Assembly: GCA_902728285.1 (NCBI GenBank)
Contig: CACVBU010000402.1
Coordinates: 789,930-853,929, forward strand
Origin: Clytia hemisphaerica
Lineage: Eukaryota; Cnidaria; Hydrozoa; Leptothecata; Clytiidae
Direction of reading: 5' to 3'
DNA: 64,000 bases
The notes under the pieces were generated by a model, which worked only from the letters and a program-made list of their open reading frames with translations, was not told the origin of the DNA and ran no database searches. Position numbers and translations under genes: made by a program. The number at the start of each line of letters is the position of its first letter. Positions within the stretch are counted from its first letter, which is position 1. Shown in pieces: positions 36,201-47,400 of this stretch.

Positions 36201-37786
36201 ACTCTTTTTAACCAATCAGATTGCAGATATTTTTTGGATCGCCGATAATACGGATTTATCGCCCCGCTCGTCCTTTACAAATCTAAGCTAAATGTAATCA
36301 ACCATATAATTATGGCAGAAATCGCGTAACTTAACAAAAAATTGGACAAATTTCGTCCCCGGTTAGTAAATTTCGTCAATTTGGAAAATTGACTTTGATA
36401 TTTCGATATAAGTTTTCATCCCCACTGTGGGAAAAACTCTCACCGGGGCTGTGAGACAGGGATGTATTTTTGACCAGTGACAAATGATGATTCGCGGTAT
36501 TTCAGGGATGCTTTAAAACCTTGAAAACGGATCAGACTTACCTATACTGACATTGAATTTATAGGCATAACTTCTGTAAACGCAGTGGCTTGCGGTTAAA
36601 ACCCATTGTGGAGCAATCAATGATCCACCACACTGGTGCGAAAAAGGAGAGAGAATCGTCACATTCGCAATATTTGGTAAAAAGGGGGATTCCCAACCTC
36701 GTCCCCGTGTATTTTAGGCTTTATTTATGTTTCTGATTAACGCCAGGGTATTATCTAGCGCTGTCAGTAAGCATCAAAAAGCTGATAATGCACAGGGAAC
36801 GAGGTTGGGGAATTCCTTGCTAAACATTAAACACCTAAATTCTCACGCTCTAAATTACTGAAGAGTTTTAACCCCGACTTTCGTCATGAGACCTAAGATT
36901 TAGGACCTTAGAATATCAGAATCCGAACACTCAAAGTTGTTCAGATAAGCCTAAGAATAGTCTAGAAGCCATCTAACCCCTCTCATATTGGAATTATTGC
37001 CTAACACTCAATGCCACTCTAAGATTACCGAGTTTATGTATTTGCGCTTTTGAGGACGGTTGAGTGACTGAAGCGATTTAGAAAAACCCGCAATTCCACC
37101 CCGCAAAATCGAGGACGGTAAAAGTGCTGATTTACCGTCGTCCTCAGCTGGTCAGGATCTACTCAAATTAGAACCTTACCGTCTCCGTCGCTGAAAAACA
37201 CACATACATAAACTCGCTATTGCCTTAGCATGGGAAGTACGTTGTAAGTTTTCCTCCATTCTCAATTTTTGATACTTGTTTGTTGCATTCAGACTGTCCA
37301 CATATAAAAGCGTTCGCAAATTGAAGACAATTTTTAGTCGACCCAAGCTATCAAACCTAAAGGCCGGTCTTCACTTGCGCATGCTTCAATCGCACTTTTT
37401 GGCTTCAATCCATTTTGCTTGGAAAAAAGATTATGTCATAAAAATGTAGCGCGCTTGAAAGAATTTTTTCAACCGTTACGTCAGATCGCGCCAATGGAGT
37501 TGCTTCATTTTTCTTTTGACCAATAGCGTGGAAGCTTTGCTCGAAAAAGTGCGATTGAAGCGCGCGCAAAGAAGACCAGCCTTAAGACATACCTGAAACA
37601 TGGTACTTTTAACACGTTCTCCCCTTTCCTCATTCCAATTCCAATTTGTCTTGTAGATAGCTACTTGCCAAGGAAATTGACCGTCTTTGGCGTTCTTACC
37701 AGCAATAACACGCCCTGATGCTGGCGCAGATTGCCCACACGTTGGATTGGTAGATGAAGAGTATAAACTTTTCAAAAGGAACGCAT
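27231..37786 (-). CDS. Secreted serine protease domain (S1 family), 5' end unresolved
   Basis: Chymotrypsin-fold catalytic domain in four exons that join in frame: 37593-37786 (activation site RVIAG, then DGQFPWQVAIY), 36542-36632 (CGGSLIAPQWVLTASHC, catalytic His), 34987-35202 (NNDLALLKL, catalytic Asp) and 27231-27565 (GWGK, GCQGDSGGPLTC with catalytic Ser, stop TGA). Intron phases are 0, 1, 1. The full triad is present, so the enzyme should be active. Six residues before the catalytic Ser stands Ser, not Asp, which in this family argues against trypsin-like Arg/Lys specificity. The part from GWG to the stop is a single exon, while the neighbour gene has three exons there. The 5' exon starts with a phase-1 acceptor, so at least one more exon lies upstream. 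Weak candidates are 38068-38131 and a 30-base exon at 38374-38403. It may be a second domain of the upstream protease. The last intron (27566-34986) holds a ~7 kb insertion. Confidence 0.85.
28690..30690 (+). repeat. 2 kb tandem array, ~58-60-bp unit, ~34 copies
   Basis: The unit is close to TATCCTTACTTGGTCACATG, then ACTTGAAAGTTAGATTTTGC, then AGATCAGTCAAAAAAATT. A second unit type replaces the middle by CATGATGCATTGCGTAAGAG and TTCTTTAAAAATTTCGC; it occurs near 28940, 29240, 29410, 29935 and 30685. Longer blocks recur at offsets of 523 and 582 bp, so there is a higher-order period of nine to ten units. Degenerate units (GGTCACG...AACACCAAACACT) continue to ~30900. Open frames across it arise from the repeat and are not genes. 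Confidence 0.9.
31942..34326. mobile_element. ~2.4 kb element with inverted GGACCC arrays
   Basis: The left end GCCGCTTCTTAGAAGGGCAT, then ACTGTAAAAGTCGGACCCGG, is mirrored at 34290-34326. Each end then carries an array of TCGGACCC words in three registers (AAATCGGACCCTAATTCGGA, CAAGATCGGACCTCA, CATCTACAAAAGTCGGACCC). The left array runs to ~32145 and the right from ~34095. The arms are ~200 bp. A different inverted-repeat element (32374-33968) occupies the interior. No coding sequence recognised. Confidence 0.8.
32374..33968. mobile_element. 1.6 kb element filled with GTAAGCCACA motifs
   Basis: Inverted ends GTTACTAGATGCTAATCAAA and TTTGATTAGCATCACTAGCAAC bracket ~1.55 kb. Inside, the decamer GTAAGCCACA, or its complement TGTGGCTTAC, or the variant GTCAGCCACA, occurs about 16 times at irregular spacing, mostly in plus orientation in the right half and minus in the left third. 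Between them is AT-rich sequence with no frame longer than ~80 codons. Neither motif nor ends match an element family I recognise. Confidence 0.7.
35380..35620. repeat. G/C-tract segment, probable MITE end
   Basis: The words ATGGCCCCCGGCGTGCG, a 10-base G tract, and GGCCATGGCCCCCCTGGCCC with GGTGACGGGGGCCATGG form local inverted repeats. This lies in intron sequence between 35203 and 36541. No gene. Confidence 0.45.
35880..36256 (-). repeat. ~380-bp dispersed repeat, copy B
   Basis: Reverse complement of the block at 15245-15625, with about 90% similarity over most of its length by eye. It lies in the second intron of the 27231-37786 protease. Confidence 0.8.
37020..37228 (-). repeat. Hairpin MITE, ~210 bp, copy 2
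   Basis: Starts GATTACCGAGTTTATGTATT and ends ACATACATAAACTCGCTATT. The internal part (GACTGAAGCGATTTAGAAAA, ATCGAGGACGGTAAA, GATTTACCGTCGTCCTCAG) is the inverted counterpart of the copy at 14996-15208. Confidence 0.75.
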
Positions 37787-37827
37787 CTAAAAGGAGGAAT
37801 AATGAAACGACCTAGTAGTAATTGTAG

Positions 37828-37990
37828 GAAAAGACAAAATACCGGAATAGTAGTATCATTTTTTTACAAAACACCATCGTACCGAACAAAAACCCTTAAG
37901 TTAAAACGTTCTGAAGAGTACTGGAATACCGGAAATTCAGCCTTTCAATATACCGGAATATACAGGATTATCAAAAGCCCTCCCCCTCCA
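37828..37990. repeat. Cluster of GGAATACCGGAA motifs
   Basis: AATACCGGAATA and variants occur about five times, ending at AAAAGCCCTCCCCCTCC. Related to the cluster at 23940-24135. It lies between the protease domains, upstream of the exon at 37593-37786. Confidence 0.55.
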
Positions 37991-38927
37991 CTCTTAATAC
38001 CAATGAGTCACGTGAGAAATTTCAGGTTTTTTGAAGAGAACGGAACACATCGATAGAAATTTCTTACCACTGGCATCATAAGATGGGATAACCCAATTTT
38101 TAGAATTATGCACCAGGAGGTCTTGACCTTCCTACTGGCAGGGTGATCTACTGGTCTTTAGTAATTGATACTAACCTTGAGTGGCTGCATTATACTTATT
38201 TGTGTCCTATTATATAGTTAAAAAAGGTCTGGACCTAAAAGCACCACGACCCATGCTGCCCTGTTTTTAACCTCCCAACCCTCCTCCCGAATAAATTAAT
38301 ATTTGAAAAAATGATGGTATTTATCTAATGTATGGGTAAAACGAATATGAATGAATATAAAATGTGCATTTACCTTGGCTCGATACGTCGGCATCACAGC
38401 CCCCTAAAAAGTGACAAAAAATAAATCAAAAGATCGCGAGTCTATTAACACATTTTGTATGGATTACATAAAGATATTTTTTGAATGTCCTTTTAAAAGT
38501 TATTTCAAAATAATATTTCCTGTTAGGGTATTTGTGGGTGAGGTAATAGAACGATCAGCAATGGAGGCCTACATCATGTCCGTGCAGAAACTGCTTGCCC
38601 TACATCAACGACTTGGTGTCGACTTTTTATAAATAATTTACAAATTGTATAATTGTGACTTTTATTAGCCTTTGGTGCTGTTCGTCAGCGAAAATCCAGG
38701 GTGGTCGAAAAAATGAGAAAAACAAACTAATAGGGTCCTGATAAATTGGAAGAAAATACAGGGGTCCTTTCCCAACAAAGACCTCCTCAACCTAGGGTGT
38801 ATAAATCTTTTTTCTGGAATTCATGATATGCACCATTGCAATGTCTTCCATTCCACCCAATAGCTAATTGGTTGAAAGTGACGTATTGACTGATTTTACG
38901 TCACTTACAGCCAATGAGCGATTGAGA

Positions 38928-41900
38928 TCATGAATAGCCTAATGATAACAAACCCTTGGGTGGTGGTGGAAGAGACGGTTTGTTGGTCAAGCCAAGAGTA
39001 TCATTGATGAAGTATCGATACATGGACATTCTGGTGAAAGTGGTATACTTGTATTTGGTGTGACAGCTCGATGATCCCCAACTCACTACACCTGAAAGAT
39101 CAATGAGATTCCAGGTCTAGAAGAGTGTAGAAATTGTTTAAGTTTATAGGCTTTTTTATAAATTATTTTGAGTGCAACAACTGTCTCGTTTTGAAACCAT
39201 TGTCAGGGTGATTAAATCCCTTGAGTCTTCAAGTAACACTTTTATAAATAGAGCCGATCTCTTATGATCTCCTTTTAGAATCAATAACCATAGCAATATT
39301 TTGAAAACGAGGCAAACGTTGCTCATGGCGTAATTTATGAAAAGGTCTGTTGTGGAAAAAAGCTATTGCAAATGTACCGATCTACCTGCCTTTTTTAATA
39401 AAAGATTTTTGTGTCCTACTTGGGCATCACATCAAATTTAACACAACTGAATAGTAAGATCAAGGCCTGCTCATTTGCTTAAGCTCAAACGGTTTCATAT
39501 ACCGGCTTATCAAACAATGATAGCAACTTTGATAAACAAAGGAAATTCACAAGTGTATAATCCTTAAAATTGAATTAAATTCAAACCTGATCCCTTAAAT
39601 GATGTAAATTGATCCTTACCGTGTAGTTTCCATGCCCCATGCGAATCTTGACACATCAGAGGACCACCAGAATCACCTTGACAACCAGATGCTAATACAT
39701 TATTTTCGTCGTACCTGAAAAGAGCAACGGTCTCTTTTAAAATTCCTTAGTTTGAGTAATATTAGTAGCCTAGAGTCAACACTTTAACTCTGACATGACA
39801 TAGATCGATGGCCGAAAGGTCAAGGCGTCAGCCCGTCAAACCAGGGATTCGAATCCCCTCTCATTCCAATGTCTCACTAAGTTTATCGATAACCAAACCG
39901 ATTGGCTGTGGACTCCGTGAAAACAATAGAAAGACTGTCTAAAAGTCCTAGATTACTGGGCTGTTCACGTAAAATATCGACTCGTTCCATCAACAGTGGA
40001 CCTAGACTGTTACCAGAGGGGACAAAATAAAAAGGTGTACCCAAAATTCAAATAATAGCCTTACCCACACATCATATAGTTAGTGATTCGTCGATTCCAC
40101 GCCACGCATTGTGTTTGGTTTACCACATACAGCTTTGTATACTTTAAAACATTTGGTGACTCACCGTCCTTCTTTGTTCTACCCCAACCTAAAAAAGAAA
40201 AAATTATGAGTTTTGACCTAGGACTTTCTGTAAAATTTCTCCAGTTAAACAAGAACACTGGATTAAAACCTCTCAAACCATGTAAAATAATTTACAGTTT
40301 CGTGTTGGTCCGAAATGAATAAGACGGTCTTAACACTGTTCAGTCTGTAACTTTTTACAAATACCCCCCCCCCAGGATCATCGTGGAGAAATCGACGTTA
40401 CTTCAAGTTATTTATTACTTTTTCAAAAAAAATGACGTCACTTCAATGTAAAGCAAAACACATAAGAACGTAATAGACCAAAAGGATGATAAGTGAGGTA
40501 AGTATAAGCATAGACATATGATAATGATCATATGTCTATGGTATAAGCTAATCTACTGTTCAAAACTGTTGAAAACCCTAAAACAAACCTTAATTGATGC
40601 ATTTTGTTTCGAGAAATGGTCTTAACCTGTATAATCTGAAAACTCCGTTTTTTTAATTCAGTAGACTGAACGTATCCCAGCTGATATGTTTTGATATAGG
40701 GGATGCGTCATGCGTATCGTGTATAAAATTCCTATCCGAGAGTTAAAAATATATCAAACTGATCAAAAAGGATACGTGTAGCCTAAAAATGCAGACGCAA
40801 TATTTCACCTGACAGGATGCACTTGGATCCAGGTGCAATTTCTTCGTGTTGCTGAGGAATACAAACTGGTTGAACGAACCGGTTGAATTTGAAAGGTCTT
40901 TTTAATTTAACCAGTGCGATATCATTGTTCAAAGAGATTGGCATTTCATAATGGGGATGTATGTGAGGCATCTCGATTTCTGATGTTTGTTCATAGCCAG
41001 ATGATACTGATCGATCCAATTCACCTGTAACCAAAGTAAAGAGAAATAGTAAAAAGTCGGTTCAGGATTAGTGAATGATAGTCAAACTTAAAACATAGGG
41101 TGTGGTGGTAATCCTACACTACTTAAAGAGATCTCTGATGTTTGTTCATGGCCAGAGGATACTGACCGATCCAATTCACCTGGAAAAATATGTTAGCATG
41201 CCAATAAGCAATCAACCCTAATCTAATTTTCAGAATTCTATAGATATGCAGTTAAATCTCGTAAATTTCGAACTTCTAATATTCCAATTTTTCTATAATT
41301 CGAACTAATTATCAGTCTCTGTCAAAGAGGATTCCTCTTAAAACGCTTTCTTTAATTTCTAAACAATTCTCCGTTATTCGTACAAATTGAATTCCCCTTC
41401 GAGTTCGAGTCAACTGTACTCCTTACAAGAAATTCTTCCCCTTCGAGTTCCAGTCAACTGTACTCCTTACAAGAAATTCTTTCGTTAGAGGATGAGCAGA
41501 AGCCTAAACTAATCCAAAACAAACAAGCAAGGACATGTGGTTCAAGTTTACTAGGGGTTAAAATGTCTATATTCTATAGCCTGTCAATACAATTAATTAA
41601 GACATAGCGTAATTTGACCCTGCTGGAAAATTCATACTCAAACAATTTTCATGTAAAGGGAGAATGTGGGTGCGAGAATTGGCAGCTTATTGGTGTTTCA
41701 TAAGGAAGATACTAAGGAACTAATGTTATTAATAGTAGAAGCAGGTGAGATTTTCAAGCCCTAACACACGCTTAACAGTGACCGGAGATTTGGATATCTG
41801 GAAGATCTTTCTTATTACGATGAAATTCTCTATGGCTACAATAAGAAGATTTGTTTCAAATAAATTCGCTACCTGCAACAAAAGTGATATTATGACTCGG

Positions 41901-43885
41901 TTGCAATCCCTGGAGACAATGTGCAGCCGTGATCAACCAATCAGGCTTCAAGATAGATCCGCCACAACTGAAATGGCCGTTAACATACATTGCAACTTGC
42001 CATGGGAATTGTCCAGGCTTGGCGTCTCGACCAGAAATGATCCGACTGACGGCAACATCTGGCAATTGACATTTATCTGTTGTGTAAGCAGAGGAAGACA
42101 AAATTATATGGTGATGGTAACAATGGATAAGATGGTCAAACTTTCTCAAATAAAGATTCTGATATAAAAACCTTTTCAGTCTCACACATCCGCATAGCGA
42201 GTACCTCCGGAACTTTACTTTGACGAGCTATATCTCCATAACTATGAGGTTCCGGAACTCTCGTTAGCTGCGAAACTTCATTTTTTGTTTTAACTGAAAG
42301 GGTTAAACAAGTTAAGGTTGCGGATAAAAACCTGGCTAAAATCAGATAACAGAAACGCTTATTTTCTTCGAAAGAGGTCAAGAGCATTAAGAACAGTTTT
42401 GAATCTGCTTCCTTAAATAGACTTTTCCAGAAATAGAAAGCATCTTTATACGAGAGGATATCCGCAGAGTTGAGCATATTTTTAAGAGTGAATATCCAGG
42501 GGTCTTTACTAATAAAGTAGGATATCCAGGGGGTTCGATAGTTCGAGAAATCAATATCCTACAGAGGGTTTAAAAAGATTTTCTGGAAAAGCCCAATCCC
42601 ATACAAATTTCGCAAGTGTTTTATAACAATTTTTAGACGATAAATACCAAGCGGGTTCAATGTTGGTGGTTGATAAGTTGTCTTTGGTGATTCTGTTGAA
42701 GACGTTGTTGTTGGTAAAGGTGTGGTCGTTGTTGTCTTTGGTGGCGTGGTTGTTTTATCAGCTCCTGTCGATTTTCATATCACAGAGATTGTTGAATTGT
42801 ATTTAGTGCTGGGGAAGGTGGGGGAGCATTAATTGGAAAGCAGCTGGGAAGACTGACAGCTATCGTATCTATATCAGATCATTTTTATATCACTGTAGAG
42901 AATTCCCCGTTTGTAACAATAGACATTTGAATCAATAATGTAAAAGTCGACTTTTTCATAATCGACTCTATAATAGAGTCCGTAATATTATCACCTCTAC
43001 ACAATAACGTGAATAGGGGGTTAGTACTAAAATCCCGTAAAATATTAGACATAAATGAAAGGTTTTTTAATTCTTTGGATATCACAACTCCATTTTGGAG
43101 AAGTTTCGAGAATACGGAAATATGATTTCATTACTGACCCCAAACCTCCCTGACGTGGAAATAAATTAAACTTTACCGCAGAAGCCACATATTTTTGGAC
43201 ACATGTTTTTCATGTAGTCATGATTAGGATGGATTTCAGCGCACCATCCTTTCTTGGCGTAGACATCACATCTGCTGACCCAATCTTGACAACCAAAATC
43301 TAAGAAAACACGTAAGAATTTATTGAAAAATATTCCAAAATCAAATCATCAAACTCTTTCAAATTATTAGTTGTACTTTAGTCCCAGGATTAATTTTTGT
43401 GAAATTTGTGGTTTTAAAAAACTAGCAAATTTGTTATTTGTGACAAAAAAGGGTATGATTAACTATTTTTCAACAACGATTTCCGAAATACCAAATGATT
43501 TTACCAAAATTTTCGAAATTCCGTAAAAAAATACTTGCAATTCCGATACCGATTTTTTGGGGTATTTTTCCTCGTTTTGACTAATTATTCATCAAATTTG
43601 ATTTTTTATGTATGATAATTCTGAAAAAGCGGGATAATACCGAAATTTCGAAGCAAAAATTCATCGATTTCCGATACCGAAACAGCTTCAGAATTCCAAA
43701 ATACCGAAGGAATTTTGCCTGATTTCCGAAATTCCGAAGAAAAAAGGGTCGATTTCCGCAGTTCCCAAATACCGTACGCCCCCCATAAAGATTGATTTGA
43801 GACTCTTTTGAAGTATTATGAAAAATAAGTTAGTACCTGCAGCCACAAACTGGAACAAAAAGAAGAAGACCAGCAACACTACCAT
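38928..43885 (-). CDS. Secreted ShKT-domain serine protease (S1 family), 8 exons
   Basis: Eight exons join in frame to 362 residues: 43837-43885, 43177-43299, 42648-42761, 41873-42076, 40809-41024, 40065-40188, 39620-39714 and 38928-39091. Residues 1-16 form a signal peptide (MVVLLVFFFLFQFVAA). About 18-57 is an ShKT domain with six Cys. 58-95 is a Thr/Pro-rich, probably O-glycosylated linker. The catalytic domain begins after R107 (RIISG), with H148 (TAAHC), D198 (NNDIAL) and S292 (GDSGGP). S286, six residues before the catalytic Ser, is Ser and not Asp, so chymotrypsin-like specificity is more likely than trypsin-like. The ShKT and linker exons are phase 1-1, as expected from exon shuffling. 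After the usual C-terminal helix the protein adds a ~18-residue tail with PPPP before the stop. This tail could instead be a linker spliced to the next protease domain. Confidence 0.9.
39803..40000 (+). mobile_element. tRNA-derived SINE (family 2), in protease intron
   Basis: The head GATGGCCGAAAGGTCAAGGC and the B-box CCAGGGATTCGAATCCCCTC are well preserved and of Leu/Ser-tRNA type. It is followed by TGTGGACTCCGTGAAAACAA, TAGAAAGACTGTCTAAAAGT and TACTGGGCTGTTCACGTAAA. It lies in the intron between 39715 and 40064 of the ShKT protease, antisense to the gene. Confidence 0.8.
40508..40541. repeat. Short palindrome in protease intron
   Basis: CATAGACATATGAT and ATCATATGTCTATG form a 14-bp perfect stem around a 4-base centre. 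No promoter or terminator role can be inferred in a eukaryotic intron. Confidence 0.8.
41114..41180 (-). pseudogene. Partial duplicate of the catalytic-Asp exon of the ShKT protease
   Basis: On the minus strand, an acceptor (TTTTTCCAG) is followed by ~60 bases that repeat the start of exon 40809-41024 with four or five substitutions: the encoded GELDRSVSSG is followed by HEQTSEI in place of YEQTSEI. Similarity stops after the SEI codons and no donor or catalytic Asp follows. It lies 90 bp upstream of the real exon in the same intron. If spliced in, it would give an early stop within ~15 codons, so it is probably a non-functional duplication. Confidence 0.8.
41248..41418 (-). mobile_element. 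pogo/Tigger-like MITE in protease intron
   Basis: CAGTTAAATCTCGTAAATTT at one end and CGAGTTCGAGTCAACTG followed by TA at the other enclose TCTATAATTCGAACTAATTA, CAGTCTCTGTCAAAGAGGA and AAAACGCTTTCTTTAATTTC. The right end is then duplicated in tandem (46-bp unit, to ~41481). Confidence 0.65.
43438..43795. repeat. Cluster of TTCCGAAATACCG motifs
   Basis: Words such as TTTCCGAAATACC, ATTCCGATACCGA, TTTCCGATACCGA and AATACCGAAGG recur more than ten times in ~350 bp. It lies in the first intron of the ShKT protease, between the signal-peptide exon and the ShKT exon. Ends at a C-rich TACGCCCCCCAT. Confidence 0.6.
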
Positions 43886-44453
43886 CTTTGAATTCTTCTA
43901 ACTGTATCCAAAATACAGTAATGCAGGCAAATAATATTGCCTTCAAAATGTTTCAATTTATGTAGGAATACGAAAAACGGTTGTGTTTACTCAGGGGGTA
44001 GTGTTAAAATAAAAACGAATAAAATTTAAGATTAAGTAAATTAATCAGATTTTGATTAGATAAAGCTGTGTGTATATTGAGAAGTTAATAAAATGCAACA
44101 ATGTTTCGATGTATGTTTATGGATTTTAATTTGAAATTTAATTCTTTGTACAAAAGAATGGAAGAAGTGAAAATAATTTCGAAAAGATTTCCTAAAAATA
44201 AATATTTGTGTTTACAAAATGCGTTGAAATGGAAAATTAAAATTAATAAATAATTTCCAAAAATAAAATTAAAATCTTTAAAAATATATACATTATGATA
44301 ACTAAAAAATATGAATTCTTTGGTTACTGAACGTCTCATGTTCAACATGAGTTAAAAGCTCTTAAAGAGTCCTGGAAATCGGGCTTGAAAGCCTTTTGAT
44401 GTTTTCCATATTTGACAGCTCGCGTCCTGCACGAGTCAAATTTCCATTCTCAT
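43886..44453. other. Short AT-rich spacer between two minus-strand genes
   Basis: 568 bp separates the start codon of the ShKT protease from the stop codon of the patched-domain gene. It must hold the 3' UTR of the latter and the promoter of the former. I see no conserved element. Confidence 0.5.
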
Positions 44454-47400
44454 TCATTCTTTGACGTAGGCAGTGTTATCTGATCCTTTTTCGATGACAA
44501 TCACCATCTCATGATCTCGCTCCGATGGTCGTCCTTTGGGCTGTGAGATTTGTCGTTGTACATCTGTAGGTTGAGAACCGGCGTTGTCCTTACTGGCTTT
44601 GTGGTCAGCGTACGGTGCTGGACCAATTAAACTGAGCATGACTGGTAAAAAGACCATACCGTGAAACATACCAAAGATCACCACAAGGAAAAATACTTTA
44701 AAGAATGTTAAGAAGACGTAAGATTGCGATGCAGAGAGAAGTGCAAAAGCCAGGAAAGTTGAAAATCCACCATGGAAAACAGCAGGGCCAACTTCATATA
44801 AGGCTTCAGTCATTCGTTGGTTACGATCACCAGCTCTGGATGCCATGAATCCATGCGCAATGTGGACTGAATAATCAACCGTCAATCCAATGGCGATGAC
44901 AAGGATAATGGTAGTCACAGTATCAATGGTTAAGCCCCAGAATCCCATGAATGCTGCGATCTCAATCAAAGAGAATGCAACACAAGCTACAACCAGCAAT
45001 GAAGCGACCAAGTTTGACAAGAGAAACAAGGTGACTACCAAAACACAAGCGCCGGCTAACGCGATATTCCTGACCAATTCAGTACTGATGACTTTGTTGG
45101 TTGACCAATTGATGTAGTTCTGGTTAAAAGCGAAAGGAAGAATTTCTTCTCCACCGTCTGGGATGAGACCAGGTTTGATGGTACCGGTGATGGAATCCAT
45201 AGCATCAACTTGTTGCACTGATCCCACTAACTGGATATGCGTGTATTGGATTTTAGATGCCTGGAAGAAAGAAGATAGTTATTGGTTAAATAAAGAAATA
45301 CATGATGTAAAGAAATCGGGAAAGATTTTCTTAAATGAAAATTATGGGAAAGGAAAATTTTAAATATCACACTATTTTTAAAAAGATATGTGGATTAGTG
45401 AATTCAAATCTACTTACTCTAATTCTTTTGTCGTCCATCTTGATTAAACTTTTATAATGTTTTCCTTCACCTGCCAAAAAGACATCCAAAAGTTGGTAAA
45501 ATACAGTATCATTCTTAGTTTTACACTTGTTGATTGCGACGCAGTTATCTTCTAGCATGTCTCGGTGGTTCTGGTGGAGCCATTCATTGTAATGGTGGAA
45601 CCAACTGCTGACGGTGCCTTCAGATACGAATTTATCGTTCTCTAATGCTGTTTTGATTTTGTCCATGTGCACATGACCATCTTTCCAATAATCGATACGG
45701 CCAATGTAAATGTCTCCAGGGACGCCATTACCAGGGAAAGCCTTGTGAAAGAAATAAGAAAACATTAATTTCAAGGAATAAACCGTCGATGAAGCACATT
45801 GAACCTCGTGAAAATCATTAGAAGGAAAACTTTAGAATACCCAACGATTAAGCAAGGATTTAAATCAATACTTACAATTCTGTCTTTCTCAATGAACATT
45901 CTTGGTCGTGAATCAGTTGGTAAAAACCAGACGAAGTCGAAATTCTGCTCCAATTCAGTCATACCATAGAGACCGCCTCCCAAGAGACCAGCAACGGCTA
46001 TAAGAACGATGACTTTTCCAGGTGTTGATAGGATGACGCGGGCGTAATAATTCTTCAAGAATCCTTTCAAATATTTGGTTTCGGAACAGCTTGGTGGCTC
46101 ATAATCCGAAGAGAGTTTCAAGCAGCAACAACAGGCATCTCGTTCTTTCTCTTGTCGTCTGGCATCCAAAGTCAACAAAGCGGTGAAGAGTGTGATAGTT
46201 AATAAGAAGATAGCTAAGATGCCAATAGCACACCATACACTGAATGACCGTAAAGCTGGTAAGATCTGAAGAGAGAAAGAAAGAGAGAGCAGATTTAGTA
46301 CAGTTATATCTTGTCATATCTCTTGTTTATATGAGGGTGTATAACAAAGCACGCTTTTGAACTTATTCAACATAAAAATGGATTTATTTGACAAGTTTAC
46401 ACAAGGGAGAACAGTTATATAGCATGATGATGTTAGCAACGCTGAATAAATTTTATCACGGGACGAGACTTTGAGAATTAAGAATTTTTGAATTAATTAC
46501 TCACTGTTGCTGATCCGATAGCGAAAGCACAAATATCAGTAACGGAAGTCACCAACACAGATACGCCAGCATGTCGCATTGCCAACGAAATCTTCTCCGG
46601 AATGGTACGGTGATCCCGTATAGGTCCTCCAATGTTATCCCAACTTTGAACGATCACAAACAAATCGTCAACACCGATACCGAGTAGTAGAAACGGTAAC
46701 ACGTTATGGACACCGGTATATTTTAATTGGAAAGCCGATCCAAGACCGTAAGCGATACCGATTGAGATCCCGATGACACCAATACCTGCGATCGCCAATA
46801 AAATCTTGTGGCCGATTCGAGAGAAGGATCCCAACATGATAGATAAGTAGATAATAACAAGGATGTAACCGACCACGAAAAATTGTAAATCTCCATTAGA
46901 AGCATCTTCGGAGGCTTTATCGTTTGCCCACAGTGAGTATGTGAAGATTACGTAATCTGCGTCACCATTTTCGAAGGTTTTCTCAAGTTCTTCTTCCCAT
47001 GCATCTGCGTATTGATCGACCTGTTTAAAGGAGAAAATAAGAAAATTATTTTTCACACAAAGGGACTTTCGAAAATGAATCAGCTTGAAGGAAGATTTTT
47101 AAGGAAACATTAAAAATTCTTATTCAGTTTCATTTTATACAGCTAGTGATTGTTACAAAATAAAACTTCAAGCATTGATGTAAAAAAGCAATTGTGTGTT
47201 TTTTTCTGACAACTGTATTCAGTCTCAAGAGTTTATTGTTAATAATGAAGATTACGAAGATTGCTAAATTCTCTTCACTTAATAAGATACTTACATCACG
47301 TCCGCTTCCTTCATCAAAAATATCTTGTTTCTTCAGCCGATAATCAACTTTCAACACAGATGCTTCTTCAATATCACCATTTTGTCCACGTTTGACAGGT

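Noticed and set aside
38068..38131. Candidate 64-base exon (frame reading NWVIPSYDAS) for the downstream protease
   Set aside because: Donor and phases would fit the exon at 37593-37786, but the acceptor has a poor pyrimidine tract and no upstream start was found. Mentioned as a possibility only.
39803..39880. tRNA-Leu/Ser-like gene
   Set aside because: Good B-box, but the acceptor stem is not formed and the sequence continues into the SINE family 2 body.
41745..42167. Open frame of 140 codons on the plus strand
   Set aside because: It lies antisense to the catalytic-His exon of the ShKT protease (41873-42076). The exon's codon use explains the open antisense frame.
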